A stretch of 49,497 nt of DNA from an uncultured Synechococcaceae cyanobacterium (GTDB lineage: Bacteria > Cyanobacteriota > Cyanobacteriia > PCC-6307 > Cyanobiaceae): NCBI GenBank assembly GCA_902574955.1, contig CACGPQ010000008.1:1-49497 (forward strand), read 5' to 3'. Below the pieces are notes generated by a model. That model saw only the letters and a list, made by a program, of their open reading frames with translations, was not told the origin of the DNA and did not search any database. The translations under genes and the position numbers were made by a program. This document shows, in pieces, positions 38,964 to 47,102 of this stretch (the first letter of the stretch is position 1; the number at the start of each line of letters is the position of its first letter).

Positions 38964-39878
38964 ATGCATGAATTTCTTCCATACGCCTGGTTCGAAGGTA
39001 AATGTATTCCATTTAAAGAAGCAAAAGTATCAATAGCTACTCATGCACTACATTACGGTACTGCTGCATTTGGAGGAATGCGAGCGATACCTAATCCAAC
39101 AAACAAAGAAGAATTCCTTTTGTTTAGAACTGATAAACATATAAAAAGATTATCTCAAAGTGCAAAATTACTTTTAACTGAAATTTCAGAAGAATATATT
39201 TTTAAAGCCTTAGAAGAAGTTATAAAAAGAAACAAGCCAAAAAAACCTATATATATAAGACCATTTGTATATACAAGCGATTTAGGCATAGCTCCAAGGT
39301 TACACAATATTGAAACAGATTTCTTTATTTATTGTATTGAACTAGGAGATTATCTATCCCCAGATGGTGTTTCTTGTAGAATGAGTAGTTGGACAAGGCA
39401 AGAAGATAGATCTCTCCCCTTAAGAGGAAAAATAAGTGGAGCATATATTACTAGTTCATTAGCCAAAACAGAAGCTAGTTTATCGGGTTTTGATGAAGCC
39501 CTGCTATTAAATTCAAGTGGTAAGGTAAGCGAAGCAAGTGGTATGAATTTATTTATTGTAAGGAATGGAGACTTAATCACTCCTGGTGTTGATCAAGATA
39601 TTCTTGAGGGGATTACTAGAGCTAGTGTAATTGAATTAGCAAAATCAATTGGAATAAATGTAATTGAGAGGCCTGTTGATAAAACAGAATTATTAATAGC
39701 AGATGAAGTTTTTCTAACTGGTACAGCAGCAAAAATTACACCAGTTAAAAAAATTGAATCAACTGAATTAAATGTTGAAAGACCAATAATGAATAAATTA
39801 AAAAGTAAGCTTATAGAAATAACGGAAGGTCGTTCTCAAGACTATGATAATTGGGTAACAAGAATTTCACTTACATAA
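38964..39878 (+). CDS. ilvE: branched-chain amino acid aminotransferase
   Basis: Class IV PLP aminotransferase giving isoleucine, leucine and valine from their 2-oxo acids. 304 residues, normal length. PLP lysine K156 in LRGKISGAYITSSLAKTEA; FEGKCIPFKEAKVSIATHAL and YGTAAFGGMRA are typical of the N-terminal part; SEASGMNLFIVRNG and EVFLTGTAAKITPV of the C-terminal part. It starts 72 bp from divergent cobN and lies 18 bp upstream of metH, so the two likely share a transcript. Confidence 0.95.
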   Translation: MHEFLPYAWFEGKCIPFKEAKVSIATHALHYGTAAFGGMRAIPNPTNKEEFLLFRTDKHIKRLSQSAKLLLTEISEEYIFKALEEVIKRNKPKKPIYIRPFVYTSDLGIAPRLHNIETDFFIYCIELGDYLSPDGVSCRMSSWTRQEDRSLPLRGKISGAYITSSLAKTEASLSGFDEALLLNSSGKVSEASGMNLFIVRNGDLITPGVDQDILEGITRASVIELAKSIGINVIERPVDKTELLIADEVFLTGTAAKITPVKKIESTELNVERPIMNKLKSKLIEITEGRSQDYDNWVTRISLT

Positions 39879-39896
39879 ATTAATTTTCAACTAAAA

Positions 39897-42800
39897 ATGG
39901 AATCTTTCAAAACCTATCTAAATAGAGATGAAAAACCATTAATTATTTTTGACGGAGGTACTGGAACATCTTTTCAGAACTTAAATCTTACTGCAGATGA
40001 CTTTGGAGGAAAAGAATTAGAGGGATGTAATGAAAACCTTGTATTATCATCGCCAGAGGTAGTTGAGAGGGTCCATAATTCATTTTTAGAAGCAGGTTGT
40101 CATGTTATAGAAACTAATACATTTGGAGCCTCATCAATAGTTCTTGATGAATATGATATTGCGGATAAGGCTTATGAAATAAATAAAAATGCGGCATTTA
40201 TAGCAAAGAAAGCTGCTGCCAATTACTCATCAGTTGATAAACCAAGGTTTGTAGCAGGTTCAATTGGGCCAACAACTAAATTACCCACCTTAGGACACAT
40301 AGATTTTGATGAATTAAAGCAATCATATAAAGAACAAATTTATGGTCTTATAGATGGAGGAGTTGATCTTCTTTTGATTGAAACTTGTCAGGATGTTTTA
40401 CAAATTAAATCTGCCTTATTAGCATCAAAAGAAATTCTTGAAAGTAAAAATATTCATATACCTTTAATGGTATCTATAACAATGGAAACAACAGGTACTA
40501 TGCTTGTTGGATCTGATATTGCTTCTGCATTAACAATATTAGAGCCATTTAATATAGATATTCTTGGACTTAATTGTGCAACTGGTCCAGAGCAAATGAA
40601 GGAACATATTAAATATTTGTCTGAAAATTCTCCCTTCGCTATAAGCTGTATTCCCAATGCAGGTCTTCCTGAAAATATTGGTGGTGTAGCACACTATAGA
40701 TTAAAGCCAATAGAATTAAAGATGCAGTTAATGAATTTCATATATGACTTTAATGTTCAATTAATAGGTGGATGTTGTGGGACAACTCCTGAACATATAA
40801 AATACCTATCTTCAATAATCGATGAAATTATTGATAATGAAAGGACTAACAACAATGGTAGTAAAAATTCAAGCGGTTTTATTCCATCTGCCTCATCAAT
40901 ATATAACTCCGTACCATATAAACAAGACAATTCAATTTTGATAGTAGGTGAAAGATTAAATGCAAGTGGATCGAAAAAGGTAAGGGAGTTATTAAATAAC
41001 GACGATTGGGATGGCTTAGTTGCAATTGCCAAGCAACAACAAAAAGAAAATGCTCACGTTCTTGATGTAAATGTCGATTATGTTGGAAGAGACGGAGTGA
41101 AAGATATGAAAGAAATAACTTCAAGACTAGTTACCAATATAAATTTACCATTAATGATTGACTCTACAGATGCTGACAAAATGGAAAGTGGATTAAAGTC
41201 AGCTGGTGGTAAATGTATTATAAATTCAACCAATTACGAAGATGGCAATGAAAGGTTTGATCAAGTTCTAAATTTAGCCTTAGGGTATGGTTCAGGCCTT
41301 GTTGTCGGAACAATTGATGAAGATGGAATGGCAAGGAATTCAGAAAAAAAATATAAGATTGTCAAACGAGCGATTAATAGAACAAGAGAATGTGGTTTGT
41401 CAGATTATGAGCTATTTTTTGATCCATTAGCTCTGCCAATATCTACAGGTATAGAAGAAGATAGATTAAACGCTAAAGAAACTATTAGTGCTATATTAAA
41501 AATTCGCGAAAATTTCCCAGATATTCATATCATACTTGGGATATCAAATATTAGTTTTGGTCTTTCACCATTATCAAGAATTAATCTAAATTCAATATTT
41601 TTAGATGAATGCATTAAAGCAGGACTAGATTCTGCTATCATCGCACCAAATAAAATTTTGCCATTATCAAAAATTTCTGAAGAAACTAAAAAGCTTTGCT
41701 TAGATTTGATTTATGATAAAAGAGAATTTGAAGATGATATTTGTATTTATGACCCGTTAGTAGAATTAACAAAGGCTTTTCAAGATTTATCTATTCAAGA
41801 TTTCAAAAAATCATCTGCTGAAAATAAAAACCTAACTCTTGAAGAAAGTCTGAAAAATCATATTATTGATGGAGAAAAAATAGGATTAGAGGATCAATTA
41901 AATAAAGCGTTAAAAAAATATAAACCTCTTGAAATAATTAATACCTTTTTACTAGATGGGATGAAAGTTGTAGGAGATTTATTTGGCTCAGGTCAAATGC
42001 AATTGCCATTTGTACTCCAATCCGCTGAAACGATGAAATTTGCTGTTTCAATTTTAGAACCATACATGGAAACTGTAGATGAAAACATATCAAATGGAAA
42101 ACTCTTAATTGCAACTGTCAAAGGCGATGTACATGATATTGGAAAAAATTTGGTAGATATAATACTTACAAATAATGGTTATGACGTGATAAATCTAGGA
42201 ATAAAGCAAGATGTTTCAGCAATTATAGATGCACAAAAAAAGCACAATGCAGATTGCATCGCTATGAGCGGATTACTTGTTAAATCAACTGCTTTTATGA
42301 AAGATAATTTAGAGGCTTTTAACAATGAAAATATTAGTGTACCAGTAATATTAGGAGGAGCGGCCTTAACCCCAAAATTTGTAAATGAGGACTGCAGCAA
42401 AATATATAAAGGGAAAATATTGTACGGAAAAGATGCGTTCACTGATCTTAAATTTATGAATGAATATATGGATAATAAGAAAAAGGGTAATTGGTCAAAT
42501 ACAGAGGGTTTCATTAACAATGAGGGTATAAATATTAATTTAGCCTCATCAAAATCCAACTCTCAAGCTGTTAAAGAATCAATATCAATACATACCGAGA
42601 CTTCCAAATTAAATTTAAAAGAAAATTTCATAAGATCTAAATTTATTAATGAAGAAGATCCAATTCAAGCCCCTTTCTTGGGAACGAAAGTCTTGAACGA
42701 TGTTGATATAGATTTAAATAAGTTAATATTTTATTTAGATACAAAAGCTCTATTTAGCGGGCAATGGCAAATAAAAAAAGGGAAAAACCAAAGCGTAGAT

Positions 42801-43463
42801 GAATACAATAACTACTTGATTTCATATGCTAAACCATTGTTAGATAAATGGTTAGAGATAATTATAGAGAAAAAACTTATATCACCCAAAGCAGTTTATG
42901 GATATTTCAGATGCGGGAGAAAAGATAATAGTATTTTCTTATTTGATGAGAAATCAATAAATAAAATTTCCCAATTTAATTTTCCACGACAAAAATCTGG
43001 GAATAATTTATGCATAGCTGATTTTTATTGTGATTTGAAAAATGATAAACCGATAGATATATTTCCTATGCAGGCAGTAACCATGGGCGATATTGCTAGC
43101 GAATATTCTCAAAAATTATTTAAAGAAGATAAATATAGCGATTATTTATTATTCCATGGACTTACAGTGCAATTAGCAGAAGCTCTAGCTGAGTATGTCC
43201 ATGCATTAATTCGTATTGAATGTGGTTTTAGGTCTGAAGAACCAGACAAAAATAGAGAAATACTAGCTCAAAAATATAGAGGAGCTAGATATTCTTTTGG
43301 TTATCCTGCATGTCCAAAAGTATCTGATTCAAACATACAATTATCATTGTTGGATGCCAAAAGAATAAACTTGACCATGGATGAATCTGAACAACTTCAT
43401 CCAGAACAAAGTACTACAGCTATCATTTCACTACACTCAAAAGCTAAATATTTCAGCGCTTAA
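39897..43463 (+). CDS. metH: cobalamin-dependent methionine synthase
   Basis: Transfers the methyl group of 5-methyl-THF to homocysteine through cobalamin. 1188 residues with all modules in order: homocysteine-binding domain with the zinc cysteines (LNCATGP; IGGCCGTTPEH), pterin-binding domain (DVNVDYVGRDGVKDM), cap domain, B12-binding domain with the base-off signature GDVHDIGKN (H746 is the cobalt ligand), and C-terminal AdoMet reactivation domain (GYFRCGRKDN, GFRSEEPDKNREI). It is close to cobN, which serves B12 synthesis, and 18 bp downstream of ilvE. No cobalamin riboswitch is present in the short gap. Confidence 0.98.
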   Translation: MESFKTYLNRDEKPLIIFDGGTGTSFQNLNLTADDFGGKELEGCNENLVLSSPEVVERVHNSFLEAGCHVIETNTFGASSIVLDEYDIADKAYEINKNAAFIAKKAAANYSSVDKPRFVAGSIGPTTKLPTLGHIDFDELKQSYKEQIYGLIDGGVDLLLIETCQDVLQIKSALLASKEILESKNIHIPLMVSITMETTGTMLVGSDIASALTILEPFNIDILGLNCATGPEQMKEHIKYLSENSPFAISCIPNAGLPENIGGVAHYRLKPIELKMQLMNFIYDFNVQLIGGCCGTTPEHIKYLSSIIDEIIDNERTNNNGSKNSSGFIPSASSIYNSVPYKQDNSILIVGERLNASGSKKVRELLNNDDWDGLVAIAKQQQKENAHVLDVNVDYVGRDGVKDMKEITSRLVTNINLPLMIDSTDADKMESGLKSAGGKCIINSTNYEDGNERFDQVLNLALGYGSGLVVGTIDEDGMARNSEKKYKIVKRAINRTRECGLSDYELFFDPLALPISTGIEEDRLNAKETISAILKIRENFPDIHIILGISNISFGLSPLSRINLNSIFLDECIKAGLDSAIIAPNKILPLSKISEETKKLCLDLIYDKREFEDDICIYDPLVELTKAFQDLSIQDFKKSSAENKNLTLEESLKNHIIDGEKIGLEDQLNKALKKYKPLEIINTFLLDGMKVVGDLFGSGQMQLPFVLQSAETMKFAVSILEPYMETVDENISNGKLLIATVKGDVHDIGKNLVDIILTNNGYDVINLGIKQDVSAIIDAQKKHNADCIAMSGLLVKSTAFMKDNLEAFNNENISVPVILGGAALTPKFVNEDCSKIYKGKILYGKDAFTDLKFMNEYMDNKKKGNWSNTEGFINNEGININLASSKSNSQAVKESISIHTETSKLNLKENFIRSKFINEEDPIQAPFLGTKVLNDVDIDLNKLIFYLDTKALFSGQWQIKKGKNQSVDEYNNYLISYAKPLLDKWLEIIIEKKLISPKAVYGYFRCGRKDNSIFLFDEKSINKISQFNFPRQKSGNNLCIADFYCDLKNDKPIDIFPMQAVTMGDIASEYSQKLFKEDKYSDYLLFHGLTVQLAEALAEYVHALIRIECGFRSEEPDKNREILAQKYRGARYSFGYPACPKVSDSNIQLSLLDAKRINLTMDESEQLHPEQSTTAIISLHSKAKYFSA

Positions 43464-43472
43464 GCTATATTT

Positions 43473-43691
43473 TTAGTTATTTTCTAAATATTCAATAATT
43501 TCTTCCTGTAGTTCTTCCATCGTTTTATTATCACCCAGATCAAGTCCTTCACCCGCGGCATCCTGTGTTAACTCAAGATAATATGAAGCTCCATCACTAG
43601 ATAAAAATTCTAATGCGGAAGTTTCATCACTATCTTTAAAAGCTTCATAAAGAGCTTTAAATGCAATGTTTTCAGTAAAGTCCCAATCCAT
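43473..43691 (-). CDS. small acidic conserved hypothetical protein
   Basis: A 72-residue strongly acidic soluble protein (start MDWDFTENIAFKALYEAF, end MEELQEEIIEYLENN) with no cysteine, signal peptide or membrane segment; probably two or three helices. I do not recognise the family with certainty. It lies alone on the minus strand between metH and the DUF2237 gene. A near-perfect Shine-Dalgarno match (AAGGAGGT, minus strand, 43719-43726) lies 27 nt before the ATG, too far to serve it. No standard start codon lies closer to that site in this frame. Confidence 0.65.
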   Translation of the reverse strand: MDWDFTENIAFKALYEAFKDSDETSALEFLSSDGASYYLELTQDAAGEGLDLGDNKTMEELQEEIIEYLENN

Positions 43692-43789
43692 AATGAAAAA
43701 AACCTTATTAGAATTATTACCTCCTTACCCCCCATACTCGTCAACCTTTTTTAAAGAAATGTTGGTGTTTTATTATTATTAAAAAAACT

Positions 43790-44173
43790 ATGACAATAAA
43801 TAATCAAAATCAGTTAAATGTCCTTGGAGAAAAGATTGAGATTTGTAGTTGCGCACCTATGACAGGGTGGTTCAGGGATGGATATTGCAACTATGACAAA
43901 AATGATGGAGGGAATCATTCCATATGTTGTGTAATGGATGATAATTTCCTGAAATATAGTAAATCACAAGGTAATGATTTAATAACTCCCATGCCTATTT
44001 ATTCCTTCCCAGGACTAAAGGATGGTGATCATTGGTGTATTTGTCTTGATAGGTGGAAGCAAGCATTATTAGACGGTCTTGCACCAAAAGTCATATTAGA
44101 ATCAACGAATATTGTAGTCTTAGAATCAGTACCTCTGGAAAAATTGAAAGAATATCAATTTAATAAAAAGTAA
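43790..44173 (+). CDS. DUF2237 family protein
   Basis: A 127-residue protein matching DUF2237, of unknown function. The family signature is clear: PMTGWFRDGYCNYDKNDGG, HSICCVMDDNFLKYSKSQGN, YSFPGLKDGDHWCICLDRWK and LESTNIVVLESVPLEKL. Seven cysteines, several in conserved positions (EICSCAP, CCVM, WCICLD), suggest metal binding or redox-active disulfides. It has no signal peptide. It is followed by an 11-T run at 44185-44195 and then the Ap4A phosphorylase-like gene, 48 bp downstream on the same strand. Confidence 0.85.
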   Translation: MTINNQNQLNVLGEKIEICSCAPMTGWFRDGYCNYDKNDGGNHSICCVMDDNFLKYSKSQGNDLITPMPIYSFPGLKDGDHWCICLDRWKQALLDGLAPKVILESTNIVVLESVPLEKLKEYQFNKK

Positions 44174-44221
44174 TTACAAGTTTATTTTTTTTTTTAAAAT
44201 GATAATGATAAATTTTTTTAA

Positions 44222-45052
44222 ATGAGTTTAGAAATATATTGGAAAAAAGCACTAGAACAAACTCAATTATCAATTGATGATGAATCATTATATCCTCTCA
44301 AAACTGATATTATTACAAGAGATTTATATGAAAAAGACGACTTCATAATTAGGAAACTCGATACATCAAAATTTAATAAAAAAAAAATTTATGGTCCTAA
44401 GCAAAATCCATTTTGTCCTTGGGAAAAGATACTGGAAATTGATAAGATTGGTGATAATCATCAATTAATATTAAATAAGTACCCTGTACAAAAAGGTCAT
44501 ATTTTACTTATTACAAATGAATGGAAACCTCAAAATGGATGGTTAGATATTAAAGATTGGAGAGCGATCCAACAAGTTAATAAAGATACTAGTGGATTAT
44601 GGTTTTTCAATAGTTCTCCAATTGCGGGAGCGAGTCAACCTCACAGGCATTTTCAACTTCTGCGTAGATCTAAAGGTGAGATATCATGCCCTAGAGAAAA
44701 GTGGTTTTTAGAGATGAACTCATATCAAGATATAGATAGTAAGCTTAAAAAAAATATTGTTGTATCCAAATTTAATTTTTTAGAAAATCCATCATGTCTT
44801 TTTGAATTTTACTTGGAATTATGCAAGAAATTAGGACTTGGGAACCCTATTAGTGATAAGAAACCGATATATCCTTACAATATTTTAATAACTAATAAAT
44901 GGATCGCTATTATCAAAAGAAAAAATGATCATATACATGGATTCAGTATTAACGGTTTAGGATTTGCAGGATACTTATTAGTAACTGAAAATTCAAATAT
45001 TAATTATTTAAAGAAATTAGGCCCTGAAAAACTTCTAGAAAATTTTGTTTGA
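44222..45052 (+). CDS. ATP adenylyltransferase / Ap4A phosphorylase-like protein
   Basis: A 276-residue HIT-superfamily enzyme. The active-site triad pattern is seen in GASQPHRHFQLL (H141, H143, Q145), the H-x-H-x-Q form of Ap4A phosphorylases and GalT-like enzymes. KYPVQKGHILLITNEWKPQ supplies the conserved N-terminal half of the fold, and PYNILITNKWIAIIKR the C-terminal domain. These enzymes phosphorolyse diadenosine tetraphosphate to ADP and ATP. Start ATG at 44222-44224. It converges on a small minus-strand gene with 3 bp between the stops. Confidence 0.85.
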   Translation: MSLEIYWKKALEQTQLSIDDESLYPLKTDIITRDLYEKDDFIIRKLDTSKFNKKKIYGPKQNPFCPWEKILEIDKIGDNHQLILNKYPVQKGHILLITNEWKPQNGWLDIKDWRAIQQVNKDTSGLWFFNSSPIAGASQPHRHFQLLRRSKGEISCPREKWFLEMNSYQDIDSKLKKNIVVSKFNFLENPSCLFEFYLELCKKLGLGNPISDKKPIYPYNILITNKWIAIIKRKNDHIHGFSINGLGFAGYLLVTENSNINYLKKLGPEKLLENFV

Positions 45053-45055
45053 ATA

Positions 45056-45235
45056 CTAGTTAGTTACTTCAACCTCCTTATCCCTGCTTATTTGGCTTTC
45101 TAGAACTTCTATAGATGCTGTTACTGAGGCAATTTTACGTTCAAGTGAATCCTTAATATAATTGAGCATTTCTAATTTCTTATGTTGATAAAAACTCTTT
45201 TTTTCTTTAGATGACTTGAAATAACAATTAAACAT
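45056..45235 (-). CDS. small coiled-coil-like hypothetical protein (59 aa)
   Basis: A short frame of 59 codons, ATG at 45233-45235 to TAG at 45056-45058. The product starts MFNCYFKSSKEKKSFYQHKK and continues with a heptad-like, charged helix (LEMLNYIKDSLERKIASVTA, then SIEVLESQISRDKEVEV). A TATAAT lies 10 bp upstream on the minus strand (45246-45251), so the mRNA would be nearly leaderless. It fills the stretch between the Ap4A enzyme and the RHH/J gene. Codon use and the amphipathic pattern look real, but I cannot name a family. Confidence 0.6.
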   Translation of the reverse strand: MFNCYFKSSKEKKSFYQHKKLEMLNYIKDSLERKIASVTASIEVLESQISRDKEVEVTN

Positions 45236-45378
45236 TTTTGTTTTTATTATAAAAAGACACTTAATTGACTTGTGACATAAAAATAAATTGGTTTTAATTT
45301 AAAAACAATATTTCATATGGACTTTCAATTTTTTTTGAATAAAATTAAATAAATTCCATACTATTCAAGAAAATATTA

Positions 45379-46389
45379 TTGAATATTCCTGAAAATTCAA
45401 ATACAAAAAGAATTTCAATTGATTTACCTGAGGAACTAATTTACAGGTTTGATCAATTACGAAAAGAGTGGGGATTTAGAGCAAGAGGACCTGTAATAGA
45501 AAAGATACTTAAAGAACTTCTTCAAGAAGATGATTTACTACCTAAGAACCAACAGCAAGAAATAGACTTTAACGAGAATAATAATAAAGAAAATTTAAAT
45601 ATTGATGAAGATACTGCATTGGTATTAATTAAATCAGACGTAAAAAAAGAAGTTAATGAGATATCTTTGAATAAAAGATTTACAAATAACAATCAATCTA
45701 AAGAAAAAGCCAACTTAAACATAAGCCTTCCAAATTTTGTTGAAAAAAAAGTAAGAAATCTAAGAAGAAGTATTAATAGTGAAAAATTAAAGGAGAATAT
45801 TAATGATATTCAAATTAATACAATTAAAGAAACTGAATTAATAAAATGTCGAATTGAGTTAATTAGTCATTGGAAAACCTTATATGGATCAGTTCCTAAT
45901 GATCATGTAGTAGAAGCTTCGATGGATTGGTTTGAAAGGGATATATGGCCAAATCTTGATGGAACTGAAAATCTACCCTTTACGTGGAGTGCAGCCAATA
46001 AATTAATGTCAGAATTATGCCCATTCTGGATAAAGAAAAATCCATCCCTTGAAATTGTGTTGTTAATGATTGGCGTTTTAGAAGACCCTTTTGCTACATC
46101 AGACCTAATAAATAGAATACCAACACTTATGAGAAGGTTTATAAGTAGATTTAAGCGAAATAATAGATCAAATTCATTTGAAACTTTGGACTCAACAATG
46201 ACAGTACATGGAGCACTTAAATTATTGAATTTATCAACATCCGCAGGATCCGCTCATACGTTCCGTAAAATTAGGGAGGCCTATAAATCAATAGCCTTAG
46301 AGACGCATCCGGATGCTGGAGGATCAACAGATCAAATGAGAAAATTAAATGAAGCGTATCAATTGCTAAAAAATCTATACAGAAAATAG
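45379..46389 (+). CDS. ribbon-helix-helix/J-domain fusion protein
   Basis: A 336-residue protein with three parts. Residues 9-50 (KRISIDLPEELIYRFDQLRK, then a second helix ending IEKILKELLQE) look like a CopG/Arc-type ribbon-helix-helix DNA-binding domain. Residues 50-155 are a charged, N/K/E-rich linker. A predicted helical domain at about 155-265 contains HWKTLYGSVPNDHVVEASMD and WSAANKLMSELCPFWIKK. Residues 272-336 are a J domain with HPD at 310-312 in LETHPDAGGSTDQMRKLNEA. The start is TTG at 45379-45381; no ATG is available in frame. It may recruit DnaK to DNA or a DNA-bound complex (inference). The 49-bp repeat cluster begins 8 bp after its stop. Confidence 0.8.
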   Translation: MNIPENSNTKRISIDLPEELIYRFDQLRKEWGFRARGPVIEKILKELLQEDDLLPKNQQQEIDFNENNNKENLNIDEDTALVLIKSDVKKEVNEISLNKRFTNNNQSKEKANLNISLPNFVEKKVRNLRRSINSEKLKENINDIQINTIKETELIKCRIELISHWKTLYGSVPNDHVVEASMDWFERDIWPNLDGTENLPFTWSAANKLMSELCPFWIKKNPSLEIVLLMIGVLEDPFATSDLINRIPTLMRRFISRFKRNNRSNSFETLDSTMTVHGALKLLNLSTSAGSAHTFRKIREAYKSIALETHPDAGGSTDQMRKLNEAYQLLKNLYRK

Positions 46390-46397
46390 TATACTAA

Positions 46398-46446
46398 TTC
46401 TCAGATAAGACTAATATTAAGTCTATTTAATAGTCTCATATAAGAT
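46398..46446 (+). repeat. 49-bp repeat, copy 1
   Basis: Starts 8 bp after the stop of the RHH/J gene. It begins TTCTCAGATAAGACTAAT and ends AGTCTCATATAAGAT. Boxes AGACT (46408-46412), AGTCT (46420-46424) and AGTCT (46432-46436) are exactly 12 bp apart. The 12-mer TCTCATATAAGA occurs near both ends (one mismatch at the left). It matches copy 2 at most positions, in the same orientation. Confidence 0.85.
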
Positions 46447-46572
46447 TTCCGGTAATCCTAAATTTCTAATTTTTGTCAGTAATTATTATCCAAATATAAG
46501 CAAACAATAATTATATATAAATGAAATAAAAATAGAATATACTTTTGTAGAATAAACTTCATTGTATAGCAC

Positions 46573-46621
46573 TTCTCATATAAGACTTATCATAAGTCTA
46601 TTATATAGTCTCAAAAAAGAT
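46573..46621 (+). repeat. 49-bp repeat, copy 2
   Basis: Same orientation as copy 1. Boxes AGACT (46583-46587), AGTCT (46595-46599) and AGTCT (46607-46611) keep the 12-bp spacing. The first two boxes form a 17-bp near-perfect palindrome, AGACTTAT-C-ATAAGTCT. It is followed by 187 bp of non-coding DNA and then the secreted-protein gene. Confidence 0.85.
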
Positions 46622-46788
46622 ATGTAAGAAAATTTAATTTATCAATTTGGATGATTCATACCCAAACTGCTTAATTACCTGGGAAAAATTAAAAATTGAA
46701 TAATAAATCAACAAATTATGTCCTTTCAATGTCCAAGAAATAAATAAAGCTTAAAAAGTCTTGATATCAAATGTTTTTATGTTTTCCC

Positions 46789-46809
46789 GTACTGCCTTAA
46801 AGACAGTAC
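46789..46809. repeat. hairpin at the 3' end of the secreted-protein gene
   Basis: GTACTGCC (46789-46796) and GACAGTAC (46802-46809) form an 8-bp stem with a 5-base loop, with one G-T pair on the minus strand. It reaches the first base of the gene's stop codon. It could end the minus-strand transcript or protect its 3' end, but no U tract follows on either strand, so a standard intrinsic terminator is not shown. Confidence 0.5.
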
Positions 46810-47069
46810 TACTTAGATTGAAGCTTTTCAATTGCTGTTTGTTTATCAATGCTAGGAACATCGCTTAATCCGTTAGCGTCAAACCAAGGAGCGCTAGCCC
46901 AATCAAAACCTTCACCAAAAGTATTATCTGGTGCAGTTATATACCAATGACACGAAGCATCTGGTATGTCAACAGCACATTTTGACCAATCATCTGACCA
47001 CTGAGGAACTTGTACCCACAGCACTGAAGATAGAAGTAGAGATAGCAGATTGATCATGTAACTTATCAT
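46809..47069 (-). CDS. small exported hypothetical protein with two cysteines
   Basis: An 86-residue protein. Residues 1-18 are a short hydrophobic signal (MISYMINLLSLLLSSVLWVQ); an alternative start is the ATG four codons later (47055-47057). The predicted mature part is acidic and rich in tryptophan (W24, W28, W42, W57, W62) with exactly two cysteines, C31 and C40, which could form a disulfide in the periplasm. No family is recognised. Codon use looks more constrained than the flanking AT-rich DNA. It is flanked by repeat copies 2 and 3 in opposite orientation, 188 bp and 34 bp away. A hairpin overlaps its stop. Confidence 0.7.
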   Translation of the reverse strand: MISYMINLLSLLLSSVLWVQVPQWSDDWSKCAVDIPDASCHWYITAPDNTFGEGFDWASAPWFDANGLSDVPSIDKQTAIEKLQSK

Positions 47070-47102
47070 ACAACATTAAGTAGTTTTATAGGATTATTAT
47101 TT

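Larger units (their letters stand above)
46390..46808. other. AT-rich intergenic interval with two 49-bp repeats
   Basis: 419 bp without a credible gene; the frames I checked give only peptides shorter than 10 residues. It holds repeat copies 1 and 2 (46398-46446, 46573-46621), a weak inverted repeat TAATTATT/AATAATTA between them (about 46480-46515), and the 8-bp-stem hairpin at 46789-46809 next to the secreted-protein gene. The remainder, 46622-46788, shows a TTTGG/CCAAA symmetry near 46646-46666 and could encode a small RNA, but nothing proves it. Confidence 0.6.

Noticed and set aside
38892-39896. Cobalamin riboswitch for cobN or metH
   Set aside because: Upstream gaps are 72 bp (cobN/ilvE) and 18 bp (ilvE/metH), and no B12-box-like sequence is visible.
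44185-44195. Run of 11 T as an intrinsic terminator after the DUF2237 gene
   Set aside because: No GC-containing stem precedes it, and the next gene lies in the same direction 48 bp away.
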